DNA from: Micropterix aruncella
Lineage: Eukaryota; Arthropoda; Insecta; Lepidoptera; Micropterigidae
Assembly (NCBI GenBank): GCA_944548615.1
Contig: OX155967.1
Location: forward strand, 20,700,752 to 20,764,751
Direction: 5' to 3'
DNA length: 64,000 nucleotides
Shown here: in pieces, positions 1-18,556 of the stretch
Layout: the number at the start of each line of letters is the position of its first letter
Position numbering within the stretch: position 1 is the stretch's first letter
Notes under the pieces: generated by a model
Databases searched by the model: none
The model's input: only the letters and a program-made list of their open reading frames with translations
What the model was told of the DNA's origin: nothing
Program-made: the position numbers and the translations under genes

Positions 1-297
1 AGGGTAAGTCGAATTTATTGCGTGAAGTTTGTAGCAACCGACGTTTCGGCGACGTTGCAGCCGCCGCTGTCCAGGGTTTCCTGCAACTATACAAAATGAA
101 GTAAAAATAAAATTAAAATCAAGAAAATAACCACTCTACTCATCCCATTTAGTAATTATGTAAATTTCCTATTTTATGTTCTTGTTTTATGTAAATTTCT
201 TATTTTATGTTTTTTGAAGTTAATAAATGCTATAAAATCGTCGACTCTCTTGGTTGGTTGACAAGCTTCTCGCGGTAAATTCGTTTTATCCTATTTA
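1..297. repeat. Partial copy of a foldback MITE family (FB1)
   Basis: The segment shares the ACGTTTCGGCGACGTTGC core and the GCGGTAAATTCGTTTTATC end with copies at 32357-32500, 55633-55906 and 58214-58251. In the complete copy at 55633 the two ends are inverted repeats, so this is a terminal-inverted-repeat foldback element. Here the left end is cut by the window edge and the interior is altered. No coding capacity is seen. Confidence 0.6.
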
Positions 298-689
298 TGA
301 TGCCGAACAATCGCGATAGTCTTCGATTTTTTAAAGTGAAATTGTTAGGTTCTTTTTATATATTAATTATGCTGAATTAAGCGCTAAGTTACTAACCTAC
401 TAGTCCAAAGTATAAAATAGTAAATATTAAAATAGTAAAAAACAACAACTAAATCAATTTATAAATAAATATTAAAGTATAAATTTTATTTTAGGGTATA
501 ATAATAGGGTAAAAAATTATTTGATAAATAAATAGAAAGATAAAAATATACCAAATAATTATGATATATATATATATATCACGGAATGAATATGAAACGT
601 TTTTTTTAACAAAAAATAGCAATGCTTATGTATATTAAAGTCAAAGAGGCCACGTTCTCTTCTTTATGTTTTACTCTCGAGCTACAAGA
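298..689. other. AT-rich intergenic or intronic DNA, nothing recognised
   Basis: Short A/T runs and a small (AT)n tract near 563-580. I see no coding frame, repeat match or signal that I can support. If the phospholipase gene's missing exons lie upstream, this is part of its intron. Confidence 0.5.
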
Positions 690-905
690 CATTGCGCGAA
701 GAAGGTGGGAGGAATGTCAGCAGAGAAGTACGTCTTGACGAAGCCTTTGGTTACCGTTACGCGCAGGTAAAGGCTGGCGAAATTTTAGAACGTTTGGAGC
801 CGAGTAGCGGACATCTGGCGACCATATCAGAGCCCTTGCGACTCGTGACGTATTCGCTTCGATTTCAATTTTGTTCTAAGAGAAGCTACTGTCTGGTATA
901 CTGTG
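690..905. repeat. Interspersed repeat, about 215 bp, paired with 33650-33872
   Basis: The stretch aligns along its whole length with 33650-33872: both contain GTACGTCT-GACGAA, a GACTCGTGACGTA block and end TGTCTGGTATACTGTG. In the second copy an RTE-like LINE 3' end follows directly, so this may be the same element's body. A 76-codon frame across it is not conserved in the other copy. Confidence 0.55.
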
Positions 906-910
906 TACAG

Positions 911-1158
911 GATGAGTTTTAATTAACCGGCATCCTTGAAGGGGGTGAATCAGTACGAGGTAATAAGCAACATTTCACTAACAGCACAAACACGAAATTT
1001 TGTATATGCATTCAATTACGGCAGCCCGTTCTAAGTTTCGGTAAGACAGGACTGCGGCACCCAGGGTTGGCTTCCAACGAAGTAACTCCTCAACGGTCAA
1101 CAGTAATACAGACACGAAATTTTGTACAGCATTTATTTATTTATTTATTCATAACGTA
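911..1158. repeat. Two repeat fragments: ATTAACCGG-type repeat and a degenerate minisatellite
   Basis: Bases 911-975 match 17922-17985 (GAGTTTTAATTAACCGG, then CCTTGAAG). Bases 985-1135 contain two units of a repeat reading CACGAAATTTTGTATATGCA followed by a CAACGGTCAACAG-type segment. The same repeat occurs in the opposite orientation, in about three units, at 27985-28330. Confidence 0.5.
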
Positions 1159-1723
1159 TGTGAGGTGGCCACCCGTCACTAGACTCCAATTGCTCGTGAG
1201 TGAAGGGTGGCTCTCATCAGTGGGTTTTCTCCGTATTAAAAGTCGTTGATGCTGAAGATGAAGTATTTTATTCCAGAAGGTATGCGATGGTTGCCAGTTT
1301 GTAACGCCTTGATTGATAAGTCGCAGAGTGTGTAGAGTGTGCTCGAAGTATATGTCGCAGTTGTGTAATCGCGGAGTGAGACTTGAAGATCGGTATCGCG
1401 GATAATGTAGTGACTGCTTGATGATGATGAGAACGAGGTGTAGTCGCGATGTGTGCTCACTGGAGGATGATAAATTATCGATCGAATGTATGGCTTTATA
1501 TATCGTGTGTATGATGCAATGTTCAATGCGTGGGGGGAATAAGTGTGTTAATTGAATCGATCAGAAGAAATGATATTAGTCGTCGGCTGTGTGTGCATTA
1601 ATTGCCGAAATTTATATGGAATTCAATGCTGTTTGACGCATGTAATATTGAGCGTATTTGCGGTTTCGATTCTAGAGAATCTACTTCTTTTGTTGACTGA
1701 TATGTTGGGCGAAGTCCTCAACA
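1159..1723. mobile_element. Solo LTR, Gypsy-like, with 4-bp target duplication CGTA
   Basis: The element starts TGTGAGG and ends CCTCAACA. It is flanked by CGTA at 1155-1158 and again at 1724-1727. Two homologous solo LTRs occur at 13760-14409 and 41550-42170, each with its own 4-bp duplication, which fixes the ends. A 4-bp duplication is typical of Ty3/Gypsy-type integration. There is no internal coding region, so the provirus-like body was lost by LTR recombination. Confidence 0.75.
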
Positions 1724-1727
1724 CGTA

Positions 1728-2326
<599 letters not shown>

Positions 2327-2334
2327 AAAACAGG

Positions 2335-5300
2335 GTTTTAAAGTTTGTATGGATAAACGATTTTAGTTGGACTTTTTATTTCGAAAGTTTGTAAGATTAC
2401 TTTAATAAATAAATAAGGAAACACGTTTTTCTAATTTTTTAAAAATTCAACCCCTAAAGGGGTGAAAAAGGGTTTCGATTTTTTTTATGAAGAAACGATA
2501 TAGATGTACTTTTTAATTCGAACCTTTGTAAGATTACTCTAATAAGCAAATAAGAAAACAGGTGTTTCATGTTTTTTCAAAATTCAACCCCTAAAGGGGT
2601 GAAACGGTGTTTCAAAATTTGTATGAATGAACAACATTAGATGTGCTTTTTATTTCGAAACTGTGTAAGATTACTCTAATAAATAAATAAGGTAACACGT
2701 GTATCATATTTTTTCAAAATTCAACCCCTAAAGGGGTGAAAAGGGGTTCCAAAGTTTGTATGGAAAATCGATATAGATGTACTTTTTAATTCGAAACTTT
2801 TTAAGATTACTCTTGTAAACAAATAATCAAATAGGTGTTTTATGGTTTTTCAAAATTCCGCCCCTAAAGGGGTAATACGGGGGTTTAAAGTTTGTATGGA
2901 TAAACGATTTTAGATGGACTTTTTATTTCGAAAGTTTGTAAGATTACTCTAATAAATAAATAAGGAAACACGTGTTTCATATTTTTTGAAAATTCAACCC
3001 CTAAAGGGGTGGAGAGGGGTTTCATAGTTTGTATGGAAAACTTATATAGATGTAATTTTTAATTGGAAACTTTGAAAGACTACTCTAATAAACAAATAAG
3101 GAAATAGGTGTTTCATGTTTTTTCAAAATTCTACCCTTAAAGGGGTGAAACAGGGTTTTAAAATTTGTATGGATAAACGATTTTAGTTGGACTTTTTATT
3201 TCAAAAGTTTGTAAGATTACTTTAATAAATAAATAAGGAAACACGTTTTTCATATTTTTTAAAAATGCAACCCCTAAAAGGGTGAAAAAGAGTTTCGATT
3301 TTTTTATGAAGAAACGATATAGATGTACTTTTTAATTCGAAACTTTGTAAGATTACTCTAATAAACAAATAAGAAAACAGGTGTTTCATGTTTTTTCAAA
3401 ATTCAACCCCTAAATGGGTGAAACGGGGTTTCAAAATTTGTATGAATGAACAATATAAGATGTGCTTTTTATTTCGAAACTTTGTAAGATTACTCTAATA
3501 AATAAATAAGGTAACACGTGTATCATATTTTTTCAAAATTCAACCCTTAAAGGGGTGAAAAGGGGTTCCAAAATTTGTATGGAAAATCGATATAGATGTA
3601 CTTTTTAATTCGAAACTTTTTAAGATTACTCTTAGAAACAAATAATCAAATAGGTGTTTTATGGTTTTTCAAAATTCCGCCCCTAAAGGGGTAATACGGG
3701 GGTTTAAAGTTTATATTGATAAACGATTTTAGATGTACTTTTTAATTCGAAACTTTGTAAGATTTCTCTAATAAACAAATAAGAAAACAGGTGTTTCATG
3801 TTTTTTCAAAATTCAACCCCTAAAGGGGTGAAACGGGGTTTCAAAATTTGTATGAATGAACAATATTAGATGTGCTTTTTATTTCGAAACTTTGTAAGAT
3901 TACTCTAATAAATAAATAAGGAAACACGTGTATCATTTTTTTTTAAATTCAACCCCTAAAGGGGTGAAAAGGAGTTCCAAAATTTGTATAGAAAATCGAT
4001 ATAGATGTACTTTTTAATTCGAAACTTTTTAAGATTACTCTTATAAACAAATAATCAAATAGGTGTTTTATTGTTTTTCAAAATTCCGCCCCTAAAGGGG
4101 TAATACGGAGGTTTAAAGTTTGTATAGATAAACTATTTTAGATGGACTTTTTATTTCGAAAGTTTGTAAGATTACTCTAATAAATAAATAAGGTAACACG
4201 TGTATCATATTTTTTCAAAATTCAACCCCTAAAGGGGTGAAAAGGGGTTCCAAAGTTTGTATGGAAAATCGATATAGATGTACCTTTTAATTCGAAACTT
4301 TTTAAGATTACTCTTATAAACAAATAATCAAATAGGTGTTTTATGGTTTTTCAAAATTCCGCCCATAGAGGGGTAATACGGGGGTTTAAAGTTTGTATGG
4401 ATAAGCGATTTTAGATGGACTTTTTATTTCGAAAGTTTGTAAGATTACTCTAATAAATAAATAGGGAAACACGTGTTTCATATTTTTTGAAAATTCAACC
4501 CCTAAAGGGGTGAAAAAGGGTTTCCATTTTTTTATGAAGAAACGATATAGATGTACTTTTTAATTCGAAACTTTGAAAGAGTACTCTAATAAACAAATAA
4601 GGAAATAGGTGTTTCATGTTTTTTCAAAATTCTACCCTTAAAGGGGTGAAACAGGGTTTTAAAATTTGTTTGGATAAACGATTTTAGTTGGACTTTTTAT
4701 TTCGAAAGTTTGTAAGATTACTTTAATAAATAAATAAGGAAACACGTTTTTCATATTTTTTTAAAATTCAACCCCTAAAGGGGTGAAAAAGGGTTTCCAT
4801 TTTTTTTATGAAGAAACGATATAGATGTACTTTTTAATTCGAAACTTTGTAAGATTACTCTAATAAGCAAATAAGAAAACAGGTGTTTCATGTTTTTTCA
4901 AAATTCAACCCCTAAAGGGGTGTAACGGGGTTTAAAAATTTGTATGAATGAACAATATTAGATGTGCATTTTATTTTGAAACTTTGTAAGATTACTCTAA
5001 TAAATAAATAAAGTAATACGTGTATCATATTTTTTCAAAATCAACCCCTAAAGGGGTGAAAAGGGGTTCAAAAATTTGTATGGAAAATCGATATAGATGT
5101 ACTTTTTAATTCGAAACTTTTTAAGATTACTCTTAGAAACAAATAATCAAATAGGTGTTTTATGGTTTTTCAAAATTCCGCCCCTAAATGGGTAATACGG
5201 GGGTTTAAAGTTTGTATTGACAAACGATTTTAGATGTACTTCTTAATTCGAAACTTTGTAAGATTACTCTAATAAACAAATAAGAAAACAGGTGTTTCAT

Positions 5301-7290
5301 GTTTTTTCAAAATTCAACCCCTAAAGGGGTGAAACGGGGTTTCAAAATTTGTATGAATGAACAATATTAGATGTGCTTTTTATTTCGAAACTTTGTAAGA
5401 TTACTCTAATAAATAAATAAGGAAACACGTGTATCATTTTTTTTAAATTCAACCCCTAAAGGGGTGAAAAGGGGTTCCAAAATTTGTATAGAAAATCGAT
5501 ATAGATGTACTTTTTAATTCGAAACTTTTTAAGATTACTCTTATAAACAAATAATCAAATAGGTGTTTTATTGTTTTTCAAAATTCCGCCCCTAAAGGGG
5601 TAATACGGAGGTTTAAAGTTTGTATAGATAAACTATTTTAGATGGACTTTTTATTTCGAAAGTTTGTAAGATTACTCTAATAAATAAATAAGGAAACAAG
5701 TGTTTCATATTTTTTTAAAATTCAACCCCTAAAGGGGTGAAAAAGGGTTTCAATTTTTTTTATGAAGAAACGATGTAGATGTACTTTTTAATTCGAAACT
5801 TTGTAAGATTACTCTAATAAACAAATAAGAAAATAGGTGTTTCATGTTTTTTCAAAATTCAACCCCTAAAGGGGTGAAAGGGGGTTTCAAAATTTGTATG
5901 AATGAACAATATTAGATGTGCTTTTTATTTCGAAACTTTGTACGATTACTCTAATAAATAAATAGGGAAACACGTGTATCATATTTTTTCAAAATTCAGC
6001 CCCTAAAGGGGTGAAAAGGGGTTTTGTTTTTTTATGGAGAAACGATATAGATGTACTTTTTAATTCGAAACTTTGTAAGATTACTCTAATAAACAAATAA
6101 GAAAATAGTTATTTCATGTTTTTTCAAAGTTCAACCCCTAAAGGGGTGAAACGGGGTTTCAAAATTTGTATGAATGAACAATATTAGAGGTGCTTTTAAT
6201 TTCGAATTCCTGTAGGAGTACTCTAATAAAAAAATAACAAAATGCGTTTTTCGTGGTTTTTCCAAAATTTAACCCCTAAAGGGGTGGAAAGGGGTTATAA
6301 AATTATTATGAAGAAACGTTATTGATGGTCTTTTTAATTCGAAACTTTGTAAGGTTACTCTATTAAACAAATAATAAAATAGGTGTTTATTTTTTTTTTA
6401 TTCTACCCCTAAAGGGGTGAAACAGGGTTCCATACTTTGTATGAATAAACAACATTAGATGTGCTTTTTATTTTGAAAACTCGAAGGATTACTCTAATAA
6501 AAAAGTAAGAAAATACGTCTTTCGTGGTTTTTCAAAATTCAACCCCTAAACGGGTGAAAATGGGTTATACAATTTGTATGGAGAAACGATACAGATAGAC
6601 TTTTTAAATCAAAACTTTGTAATATTACTCTCATAATCAAATAAACAAATGGGTCTTTCATGGTTTTTTCAAAATTTCGCCCTTAGAGGGGTAAAACGGG
6701 GTTTTAAAGTTTGTATGGATAAACGATTTTAGATGGACTTTTTATTTCGAAACTTTGTAAGGTCAATCTAATAAATAAATAAGGAAACACGTGTTTCACA
6801 TTTTTTCAAAATTCCACAACTAAAGGGGTGAAAAGGGGTTTCGAAATTTGTATGGAAAACGATATAGATATACTTTTTAATTCGAAACTTTGTAAGATTA
6901 CTCGAATAAACAAATAAGCAAATATGTCTTTTGTGTTTTTTCAAATCTCAACCCCTAAAGGGGTGAAACGGGGATTCAAAATTTGTATGAAAAAACGATA
7001 TTAGATGAACTTTGTAGGATTACTTTAAAAACCATCTAAGCAAATATGTGTTTCGTATTTTTTTGAAATTTCACCCCTAAAGGCGTAAAAAGGGGTGTTT
7101 AAGTTTGTATGGAGAAACGATATTAGATGGAAATTGTATACTCTAATAAACATTTAGGCAAATACGTATTTAGTATTTTTTTAATTCAACCCCTAATGTG
7201 GCGAAAAGGGGTTTAAATGATAATAAACAAATAAGCAAATGCATGTTCCATATTTTTCTAAAATCTACCACTTAGGGGGTGAGAAGGGGT
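2335..7290. repeat. Satellite array, 137-bp monomer, about 36 units, with higher-order structure
   Basis: Each monomer carries the near-palindrome ACCCCTAAAGGGGT about every 136-137 bp, followed by a TTTGTATG-type segment, a TAGATG(T/G)ACTTTTTA(A/T)TTCGAAA block and a TAAGATTACTCTAATAAA block. At least four monomer classes can be told apart by the sequence after TTTGTATG (gaagaaacg, aatgaac, gaaaatcg, gataaacg). Blocks recur at about 1500 bp (11 monomers): for example the text at 4081-4140 is identical to 5581-5640. Units at the right end (6200-7290) are more diverged, as expected at an array edge. No coding potential. Confidence 0.9.
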
Positions 7291-7810
<520 letters not shown>

Positions 7811-7864
7811 AAGAAAATGATATGTAATATTGCACAATTTTACAAATACATTTTTTTTTAATAT

Positions 7865-8170
7865 TCACCCTACAGTATTAATAAGATCTTTAGTTTTTGA
7901 AGGCCCAATATCTAGAAGCCATTTTTTTACTTTACCTTTAAAAGTTACATAATTTTTCGCGTTTTTCGTGGTTTCACATAGTGAGTTGTAAACTTTCGGG
8001 GTGATAAAAAAACATTGTCTTTGGGCAAATGTGCTTTTTACCTTTGGAATTGTGAAATATTCCTTTTCAGCATTTCTCGTTAAGTACATTTGTTGACTTC
8101 TTGCTCTGTACTCTTTAGTTTTGTGAAAGCTTACAAGGCACTGCTTAATAAATAGCTGGCAGATATCCAA
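7865..8170 (-). pseudogene. C-terminal fragment of a CR1/Jockey-type LINE reverse transcriptase protein
   Basis: A 101-codon frame shows the usual tail of these polyproteins: Tyr-Arg-x-Arg, an IPKVKSTFAQ stretch, a TPKVYNSL stretch and a final Phe-Lys-x-Lys-Val-Lys-Lys-Trp-Leu. The frame is open, but the RT core and endonuclease are missing, so this is a 5'-truncated insertion. I infer clade only loosely. Confidence 0.5.
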
Positions 8171-8310
8171 AACTTTAAATTCCGCAAAGAGCTGATTTGA
8201 ACTGTACCGAGGAGGCTTTTAGTTTGTGACTCTTATTAGTAATTATGATAGCTATTTTAAAAATGTAAGTCAGGTTTTTTGTTAATACTTTGTATTATTG
8301 TTTCGAATAG

Positions 8311-13257
<4,947 letters not shown>

Positions 13258-13503
13258 AAGAAATAGAAAATAGAGACAATTCTCAAACAATTGTTTTTAA
13301 AAACATAAAAGTACATTCCAATTTAATCTGTATAGGTTTAGATAAAGACGCGTTAAGTGAAAAAGAATGATTATTTCGTGGTTAAAGATTCTGCGATTTG
13401 AAACGGAAACGATATTTAAAAGTGTTATGTCAATTGCCCAGATACTCGATTTTATTGACTGTTTCAACTTTCATAAAAAAAATATTTATGATAAACCAAG
13501 TTA

Positions 13504-14643
13504 GGGGCCGTCCACTTATTACGTAATCACCGAGGGGTGAGGGGGGATTGGAGCTGAGGCTTACGCTTGATTACGTGGGGGGGAGCGGGTGTCCGTCCTG
13601 ATTACGTAATCAACTTTGGTGACGCTTCGCAAATAAATAGACTTTCTTCTAATTGTTTTAGATAAAAATGCACAATAAATGTGCATTTTTATATGCATTC
13701 TGAAATATTTTTTTCTCTCTAATACCGTTTTTACAGCCACTGCCGGATCTGTAAAATACTGTAAGGGTGGCCACCCTTCACTAGACTCCAATTATTCGTG
13801 AGCGAAGGGTGGTTCTCATCAATAAGTTTTCTCCGTATTGAGTCGTTGTAGTTGAAGTTGAAGTATTTATTCAGAAGGTCTGTGATCGGTTGCCAGTTTG
13901 TAACGCATTGTTTGATATTTCGCCGGTGTGTAGGTAGTGTGGGCTCGAGGTGATGTCGTGGTTGTGTGTCCGAAGTGTGAAGCGCCGCGATAGATTTGAA
14001 GCTAATGATGATCGCGTATACTATGCGTAGTTGTTGTTGACTCGAAGATAATGACGAGCGCAAGTAGGTACTTGTAGCGGGCGACGGCCGCTGAGAGGAT
14101 GATTGATGTGTAGCCGCGGTAACTGTCCACTAGGGGAATGATGTCCACCAGGGGAATGATATTGATCGATCGAAATGTACTGCGTTTTATATCGTGCGAA
14201 TGATGCAATGGTCACTGTGCAGGGGAAATTAATTGTGTCAAATTGGATCGATCAGAAGAAATGGCATTAGTCATCGGTTGACTGTGCATAAAATTCCGAA
14301 TTTAGTTGGATTTCAATTGCAGTTGCCTCGTGTATATTTGAGATATATATAGTTTCGATTCTATAGAAATTACTTCTTTTGTTGTGGGTATGTGGCCGAA
14401 GTCCTTACAATACCTACACCAAAGAGTTTGAGATTTTGTAATTACTTTCAATTAAGAAAATACGTTTTTAAAAGCATTTTAAATGTTTTTTTCCACTTAC
14501 CGTCTTTATTTTCCGCAAATTCAGTTGATTAAGTAAACTTGAAGCGGAAGGGTTGGGTCAGGCCGTTGATTACGTATGTTGACATGTGAGAGGGGTGGGA
14601 TCAAAATTCCCAAATCGGGATTACGTAATATATGGATGGCCCC
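13504..14643. mobile_element. PIF/Harbinger-type non-autonomous element with TTA target duplication
   Basis: The ends are imperfect inverted repeats: GGGGCCGTCCACTTATTACG at the left and its counterpart GGGGCCATCCATATATTACG read inwards from the right. TTA flanks it at 13501-13503 and 14644-14646. A 3-bp T(T/A)A duplication is the PIF/Harbinger rule. The interior is split by the solo LTR at 13760-14409; no transposase is seen. Confidence 0.7.
13760..14409. mobile_element. Solo LTR, Gypsy-like, nested in the Harbinger-type element
   Basis: Starts TGTAAGG and ends CCTTACA, with the 4-bp duplication ATAC at 13756-13759 and 14410-14413. It aligns with the solo LTRs at 1159 and 41550 (shared CCACCCTTCACTAGACTCCA block, CTCCGTATT block and GATCGATCAGAAGAAATG block). 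Open frames of about 60-110 codons on its minus strand are not conserved between copies. Confidence 0.8.
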
Positions 14644-14649
14644 TTACCA

Positions 14650-15572
14650 ACTATCGAGTTGTCGAGAATTCACTTTCCTTTTCTCGCACTACGATTACAA
14701 AAAGAACCTTTAGATTCTAGAAAAATTGATTTTGTATAATAAAATTAAGTAAGTTTAGTTTAACAAAGTAGTGAAACCGCGATTTTCTTTATAATTTCAA
14801 TTACCGTGAATTCCTTCGTTCGCTAAAAGTGCTATAATAAACATCCTTAGTTAGCAAGTGTTACAGTACAAAATATGAAATATATCGCACAAATCTCTAT
14901 TTTTCTTACTGTTTTAAAAATACTCATATTTTTATAAGATGAATGACTATACAATTAAGTATTTAAAATAAAAGTTTTAAAATAAATAAATTTTATTATT
15001 TATTCCTTTCTTTAACTGCATGTTCTTGAAGACTGAATAGAAAAAAATGTTTTCCTTTAAATTTTAATGGAAAAAAAGGTTGGTTGATATAAAGTCGCAG
15101 ATTGTCTTTTGTATGCATCATTATACATGAAAAACTAGGTTTAATATCAACTACACTTTTTTTGTTTAGGCTTTTGTTATAGAGAAAAAATATATTTATG
15201 TGGTATATTTTTTCCTCTGTAACAAAATGTTTAAATGCTAAAAAAAAATAGATTACGCCTTAGATTTGCATGTATAAAATTCTCCTGTAATTTAAATCTC
15301 CTAATATCAAAAAAATGTGCGTGTCAGCTCCGACGCGCGACTGGAGTCATTGGTCATTGAATATACAATAGACAAACGGGTTAAAAAAACGTATCTCTTA
15401 TAGTACGGAAAGCATGTATATACTAATATTCATATAAAATTGCTTGCTTGATTGCTGATTAATTGCTTGATGGTTGATTGATTGATTAAACGTAGTTTAC
15501 TATTTTACGAAAATTTATTTAACTTTAAAATATTTTTCTTAGATGATCCTAACATTAATCTATATTAATATT
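14650..15572. other. Intergenic AT-rich DNA, nothing recognised
   Basis: No convincing frame or repeat match. It lies between the phospholipase 3' end and the Helitron relic. Confidence 0.45.
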
Positions 15573-16890
15573 ACTAGCAGACCCGGCCGCGCGTTGCTGT
15601 TGCTAAGGTTTTTGTTATATTACATTGTAGTAAACTATTTAAGAGGAACGGTAGGAGAACATCATTCATGGGGACCACCATGCTTTTTTACATAGATGCC
15701 ATTTGTAAAAAAATATGGCGACCTCCATGACAGATTTCCTACTACCGTAACTCCTTAATACAATGAAATTATTATTTACGAACGAATACGGAAACGTTAA
15801 TGCTGGTATAAAAATCCACTGGATTGGGATTTGAAGGGGAAGGACTTTGAACACGATTGATTAAAATTTTCGTACAGTTGATATTAAGCAAAAATCAATA
15901 CAAAAGAATTAATTTTAAAATTTATTATTATTTTTATTCAAGTTTCTAACAAATGAGTATATTATAAAGTTATTAGTAAATAACATGTGACACTTAAACC
16001 TATGAATGAGGTAGGTAGGGCAGATAGTCTTAAATCTTTAACAATAATATTTATTATTTTGAATTATAAATACTTTTAATTTCAATTCAATTTAGCACTA
16101 ATCGGTGTACAATATTTTTGGTTAACCTGTCTTTAGCTAACACATATAGATTCGACGGTTTCGATACACGTGAACATGCAACATATAGTTGCCCATGAGA
16201 AAAACATGGATTTTCCAAATCTAAACCACAAATGGACATTGTTTGGCCTTGAGACTTATTTATAGACACGGCAAAAGCTAAACGAATTGGAAACTGTAGC
16301 CTTCTGAAGGGTATGGTAGAATCTGATGGTATCATTGGAATACGTGGCAACAGGACCACTTTTCCTTTAAACTTCCCAGTTAAAATGGTTGCTTCAAGAA
16401 TATTTCCGGTGATTTTTTGATGACCAAACGCGTGCCGTTGCATAATTGAGGTGGATTCAAATTACTTAGGAGAATAATAGAGGAACCAATCATTAATCTA
16501 GGATTATGTGGTGGCATTACAGGTATATCTAGTGAATTTAAAAATTCAATTGGAAAATTTACACTTTCATTTTCATCAACAACAGTATCGATTGATTTAA
16601 AAGACATCAGATGGCCTGGTAACAACTATTGTATCTGGAAGTTAATTTCGTCAACATCAACATTTTTGGCTGCCAAAATCGCCCGATAACTGAGCCAGTT
16701 ATGATTCAAGTAATTATTCTGTATATCCGGAAAAATACTCTGAATGAATTCATTTTTTTCCTGAAGAACAGTGCAGAAATTGTCTGACAGCTACCAATGC
16801 GATTTTCTGTTGCGACCGTATTTTGGCAAGAATAAGCAAACTCCAGAAGATTTTTAAAAATGTGTGTCATTTGTATATCCCTTCAACATA
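15573..16890 (-). pseudogene. Decayed autonomous Helitron: C-terminal part of the Rep-helicase and 3' end
   Basis: On the minus strand two overlapping frames (16380-16625 and 16087-16443) join after a frameshift into the end of a PIF1-like Helitron helicase. The first contains LCNGTRLVIK; the second FAVSINKSQGQTM and HGQLYVACSRV, which are helicase motifs V and VI of Rep-Hel proteins. Upstream remnants to about 16800 read NNYLNHNWLSYRAILAAKN, also typical. Downstream on the same strand the sequence ends in a GC-rich palindrome (CGCGCGGCCGGG) and CTAGT at 15573-15577, the expected 3' terminus. The Rep domain and 5' end are missing. Confidence 0.75.
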
Positions 16891-18360
16891 TCTACCTATT
16901 ATAACAATGTCATGCTTTATTATTGACCAGGAGACCTTGTTCGGCTGAAATCACATTGTAAAATTTTGGTTGGAATATCTTATATACAAGCTACACTAAT
17001 AATATTTAAATTCCGCCATACATTGTTATAAAATATTGACGCTGTCTGTTGACGCTTAGCCGCCAGCCGAGAGAGGGCGGTCCTTGATTTTATTTATGAA
17101 ATTATTATTCAGATGAAATCAGAGATGAAATTATGAGTGTGGTTCGGTTAGTACTGAGTGCTATGATTTATTTCCTGACTGCCAAAAGGAGGGTTATATT
17201 TTTACTGCATATGTATGTATTTGCATGCTAATTTGACTATATTACCGTTATTTGTGAGTGTCTTCTTGTGAGTGTCTTATTTGTGAGTATCTTATCTCTT
17301 TAACCATTTATGCAGTAAAAGGGAAAAGTCTTTTGTTTTAAACACTTGAGAAGATAAATTTACCTATTTTGAAATGAATTCATAATTGTTGATAATATGA
17401 CTAATAAACATGACCTAACGATTTAAATTATTTTTTTAATATGAAATACTACTTTTGTGACTTAAATATAAAAGTTAGACATATGCAGTCGCTGACATTT
17501 TTGTAGGCATTATCAAGCTCCATGACTTTTCTCTAGAACTTAATCATGTATCTCTCGTCGTTACGGCAGAGTTAGTTAGAAACGTTTTCGTTCGCGAAAA
17601 AGTCATTTAATTTTTCGGATTTCTATATACACGTGTTATTTCGTTAGCGTACATACCAATACCTATTACTGTCGAGTAGCACCGGGCGAGTGATGTCACC
17701 GCACTAATGTCTGTGGTGGGGAGACCGAACGCCGGTCCCCACACCTCAGCCACCGCTTACATATAGCTCAGTCCTCAACTGAAGGTACCTCGATTATGTG
17801 AACTTCTGTTTTGTAGGTTCATCCGTTTATGATGTTGTTCATAAACCTAATATTATGTTTAATTTTTTACAAACATATTTTCAACAATGGACGAATTCTT
17901 TATACGATAATTAGTTGGGTGAGTTTTAATTAACCGGAATCCTTGAAGTGGGTAAATCAATACGTACGATCAAATAAGCAACTTTGATTAAAAAACGTGA
18001 AAAAAAATTACAAAAATTTTACATTTTTGTTTTTTTATTACATTTGTTTGAAAAAAGTTTGACAAGCGCTTAACATTTCTTTTTGTTTTTTTTTAGTTTT
18101 TTTATCAAAAGTTGCTTGTATGCTCGTACTGATTCAACCACTTTAAGAATGCCGGTTTTAAAACTCACTTGTATACTGAATAAATTGATAAGTAACTCAC
18201 GATCCCGCAAACGGGCCAAAGTGCGGGAAGAGGTTGAAATACGGAACATGGCAACACTACTAATATTTCGAACTAAAACCATAACAATAATTCATAATAA
18301 TTTTAAAAATATATTTTTTGTACGTGAAAGAAGATAAATATCATATATTTCGCTCACCCA
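16891..18360. other. Intergenic DNA upstream of the ligase gene
   Basis: Only a short repeat at 17922-17985 (matching 911-975) is recognised. A 17680-17760 stretch is GC-richer, with a CGGTCCCCACACC segment, but shows no coding frame that I can defend. Small overlapping frames on both strands at 18070-18337 look like chance. Confidence 0.4.
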
Positions 18361-18465
18361 AAGCTAATGCGTGCCGAATACCTTGCCATCTACCGGTTTT
18401 TAACTCTACTCCGTGAAACATTTATTGCGCACCGGCGGAAGTTGGCAACACTCACTACGACAAAA

Positions 18466-18473
18466 GGCGGGAA
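18466..18473 (+). promoter_or_regulatory. Candidate E2F site upstream of DNA ligase 1
   Basis: GGCGGGAA, the reverse complement of the E2F consensus TTCCCGCC, sits 83 bases before the first ATG. A weaker GCGGGAA lies at 18223-18229. Replication genes of animals are commonly E2F targets, so a site here is expected. No TATA box is seen. Functional use is inferred. Confidence 0.45.
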
Positions 18474-18556
18474 GCTATCTAACCTACAAATTTGACGTTT
18501 TGCACTCGTAACAACAAACAAAAATGTATAATTCGACGAGAAATTTGCTAAAATAG

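Noticed and set aside
2335..7290. CRISPR-like array
   Set aside because: The whole monomer is repeated and there are no unique spacers between short repeats. The DNA is eukaryotic; this is a satellite.
13731..14215. Overlapping minus-strand frames up to 110 codons
   Set aside because: They lie in a solo LTR; the homologous LTRs at 1159 and 41550 do not keep them.
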